From Gallionellales bacterium CG03_land_8_20_14_0_80_55_15 (GTDB lineage: Bacteria > Pseudomonadota > Gammaproteobacteria > Burkholderiales > Gallionellaceae): a stretch of 5,471 bases of DNA. The notes beneath the pieces were generated by a model. That model worked only from the letters and a program-made list of their open reading frames with translations. It ran no database searches and was not told the DNA's origin. This document shows, in pieces, positions 4,043-5,471 of the stretch. Each line of letters opens with the position of its first letter. Within the stretch, counting starts at the first letter, position 1. A program made the translations under genes and the position numbers. Where the stretch lies: contig PEUR01000208.1 of the NCBI GenBank assembly GCA_002780675.1, positions 1-5,471 of the forward strand. Direction: 5' to 3'.

Positions 4043-5471
4043 TTACATGTTGTATGCGCGTTCGCCGTGGGATACCGTATCCAGACCTTCGCGTTCTTCT
4101 TCTGCCGTGACACGCAGGCCGATGGTCAGGTCAACGATCTTGTAGCAGATGAAGGCCACTACACCGGACCACACCAGCGTGGTCAGTACGGCTTGAGCCT
4201 GTATCCACAGTTGCCCGCCCATGTCGGTATTGACCACCGTGTTGGCGACGTAATCGGCAATGCCCGTGCCGCCCAGGCTCCAGTTGTTGAACACCCCGGT
4301 GAGCAGCGCACCCAGAATACCGCCGATGCCGTGGATGCCGAATACGTCCAGCGCATCATCCGCACCCAGCAGCTTCTTCAGACCCGTTACACCCCAGAAA
4401 CACACTACACCGGACAGCGCGCCGATGCACAGGCCGCCGCCGATACCGACCCAACCGCAGGCCGGGGTGATGGCAACCAGACCCGCCACCGCACCGGATG
4501 CCGCACCCAACAGGCTGGGCTTACCCTTCAGCAGCCATTCCGCAGCCATCCAGCTCAACACAGAGGCCGCTGTGGCAATGAAGGTATTAGCAAAAGCCAG
4601 GGTTGCCGTGCCGCCCGCTTCCAGCGCAGAACCCGCGTTGAAACCGAACCAGCCCACCCACAACAGTGCAGCACCGATCATGGTCATCACCAGATTGTGC
4701 GGAGCCATGGCTTCCTTGCCATAACCGATGCGACGACCGACCATGAATGCACCGACCAGACCTGCAATCGCCGCGTTGATGTGCACCACGGTACCACCGG
4801 CAAAGTCCAGCGCACCCTTTTGGAACAACCAGCCCGCCTTGGTGGTTTCCACCGCCAGCGTTGCAGCATCCTTGATCGCATCGGGACCGGTCCAGAACCA
4901 CACCATGTGTGCAATCGGCAGATAGGCGAAAGTGAACCACAGTGCGGAGAACAACAGCACGGCGGCGAACTTCATGCGTTCGGCAAAGGCACCGACGATC
5001 AGCGCCACGGTGATGGCGGCGAAAGTAGCCTGAAACGCAACGAAGATGAACTCAGGAATTACCACGCCCTTACTGAAGGTGGCCGCATTGGCGACACTGC
5101 CTGTGGCCGGATCGAAGATACCCTTGAGGAACAGCCTGTCGAAGCCACCGATAAACGCGTTACCCTCGGTGAACGCCAGCGAATAGCCGTAGATCGCCCA
5201 AAGCACGGTAATCAGCGCGAAAATACTGAACACCTGCATCAGGATGGACAGCATATTCTTGCTGCGTACCAAGCCCCCATAGAACAGTGCCAAGCCGGGG
5301 ATAGACATCATAATCACCAGCAAGGTGGCCACCAGCATCCAGGAGGTATCACCCTTGTTCGGCACAGGAGCGGCAACGGCGGCCGCTTCAGGGGCAACGG
5401 CGGGAGCGGCCGCCGGTGCTGCCACGGTTTCTGTCACGATCGGAGCAGATGCCGCCTCCTCAGCGAAAACA
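4043..5471 (-). CDS. amtB: Ammonium transporter Amt, 5' end beyond the window
   Basis: 475 residues are visible, in frame from the window edge to the TAA at 4043-4045. Amt channels are inner-membrane trimers that conduct ammonium-derived ammonia into the cell. The numbering below counts from the GTG at 5437 as 1. The first of about 11 transmembrane helices is at 31-53 (TSWMLVATLLVIMMSIPGLA). The family signature DFAGGTVVHINA is at 211-222 with pore His219, and the second pore His369 is in DVFGIHGIGG. The binding-site Trp180 is in AHMVWFW, a likely gate Phe lies in FQATFA, and the C-terminal tail EGLDTVSHGERAY is the segment that meets PII/GlnK proteins. The GTG is probably not the start: upstream codons continue as VFAEEAASAPI with no stop, and VFA|EE looks like a signal-peptidase site. 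Residues 2-26 then form an Ala/Pro linker on the periplasmic side. A glnK gene may lie just outside the window, but that is not visible. Confidence 0.97.
   Translation of the reverse strand, partial: VFAEEAASAPIVTETVAAPAAAPAVAPEAAAVAAPVPNKGDTSWMLVATLLVIMMSIPGLALFYGGLVRSKNMLSILMQVFSIFALITVLWAIYGYSLAFTEGNAFIGGFDRLFLKGIFDPATGSVANAATFSKGVVIPEFIFVAFQATFAAITVALIVGAFAERMKFAAVLLFSALWFTFAYLPIAHMVWFWTGPDAIKDAATLAVETTKAGWLFQKGALDFAGGTVVHINAAIAGLVGAFMVGRRIGYGKEAMAPHNLVMTMIGAALLWVGWFGFNAGSALEAGGTATLAFANTFIATAASVLSWMAAEWLLKGKPSLLGAASGAVAGLVAITPACGWVGIGGGLCIGALSGVVCFWGVTGLKKLLGADDALDVFGIHGIGGILGALLTGVFNNWSLGGTGIADYVANTVVNTDMGGQLWIQAQAVLTTLVWSGVVAFICYKIVDLTIGLRVTAEEEREGLDTVSHGERAYNM

Overview
The window reads as a piece of a proteobacterial chromosome, most likely a betaproteobacterium (Nitrosomonadales-like is a guess). 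The basis is the style of purU, of the Amt ammonium channel with a cleavable leader and Ala/Pro linker, and of the IS110 relic. No rRNA or other taxonomic marker is present, so this placement is inference. Two halves are visible by eye. Bases 1 to about 1690 are AT-rich accessory DNA full of small and broken genes. From about 1780 to the end the DNA is GC-rich and carries ordinary full-length housekeeping genes.

Accessory half: the last 18 codons of an unidentified gene (1-57); a 145-bp MITE-like element with perfect 18-bp terminal inverted repeats (62-206); debris of a toxin-antitoxin module (about 207-467), of which the N-terminal half of an XRE/HigA-type antitoxin is readable before a frameshift or truncation; then a compact cluster of three same-strand genes. 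The cluster holds a 239-aa protein with an N-terminal winged-helix-like region and a C-terminal Zn-type HNH nuclease domain (505-1224), a 66-aa unknown protein 2 bp behind it (1227-1427), and a 58-aa DpnD/PcfM-like protein (1515-1691). A 29-nt hairpin (1692-1720) closes the cluster. No DNA methyltransferase is present. A DpnI-like winged helix on a nuclease next to a DpnD-like protein suggests a small defence cassette, possibly modification-dependent restriction. This is the most interesting hypothesis in the window and it is unproven.

Core half: purU (1783-2634), formyltetrahydrofolate deformylase; a soluble, single-domain Ser/Thr protein kinase (2693-3643) 58 bp downstream on the same strand; the decayed N-terminus of an IS110-family transposase (3806-3949); and, convergent on the minus strand, an Amt ammonium channel (4043 to beyond 5471) followed by two tandem intrinsic terminators. 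The amt reading frame has no stop before the window edge and ends in what looks like the tail of a signal peptide (VFA then EEAAS). Its true start is therefore outside the window, not at the internal GTG at 5437.

The core genes serve one-carbon/formate balance (PurU), ammonium uptake (Amt) and possible phospho-signalling (kinase). Nothing in the sequence shows that they form one pathway.
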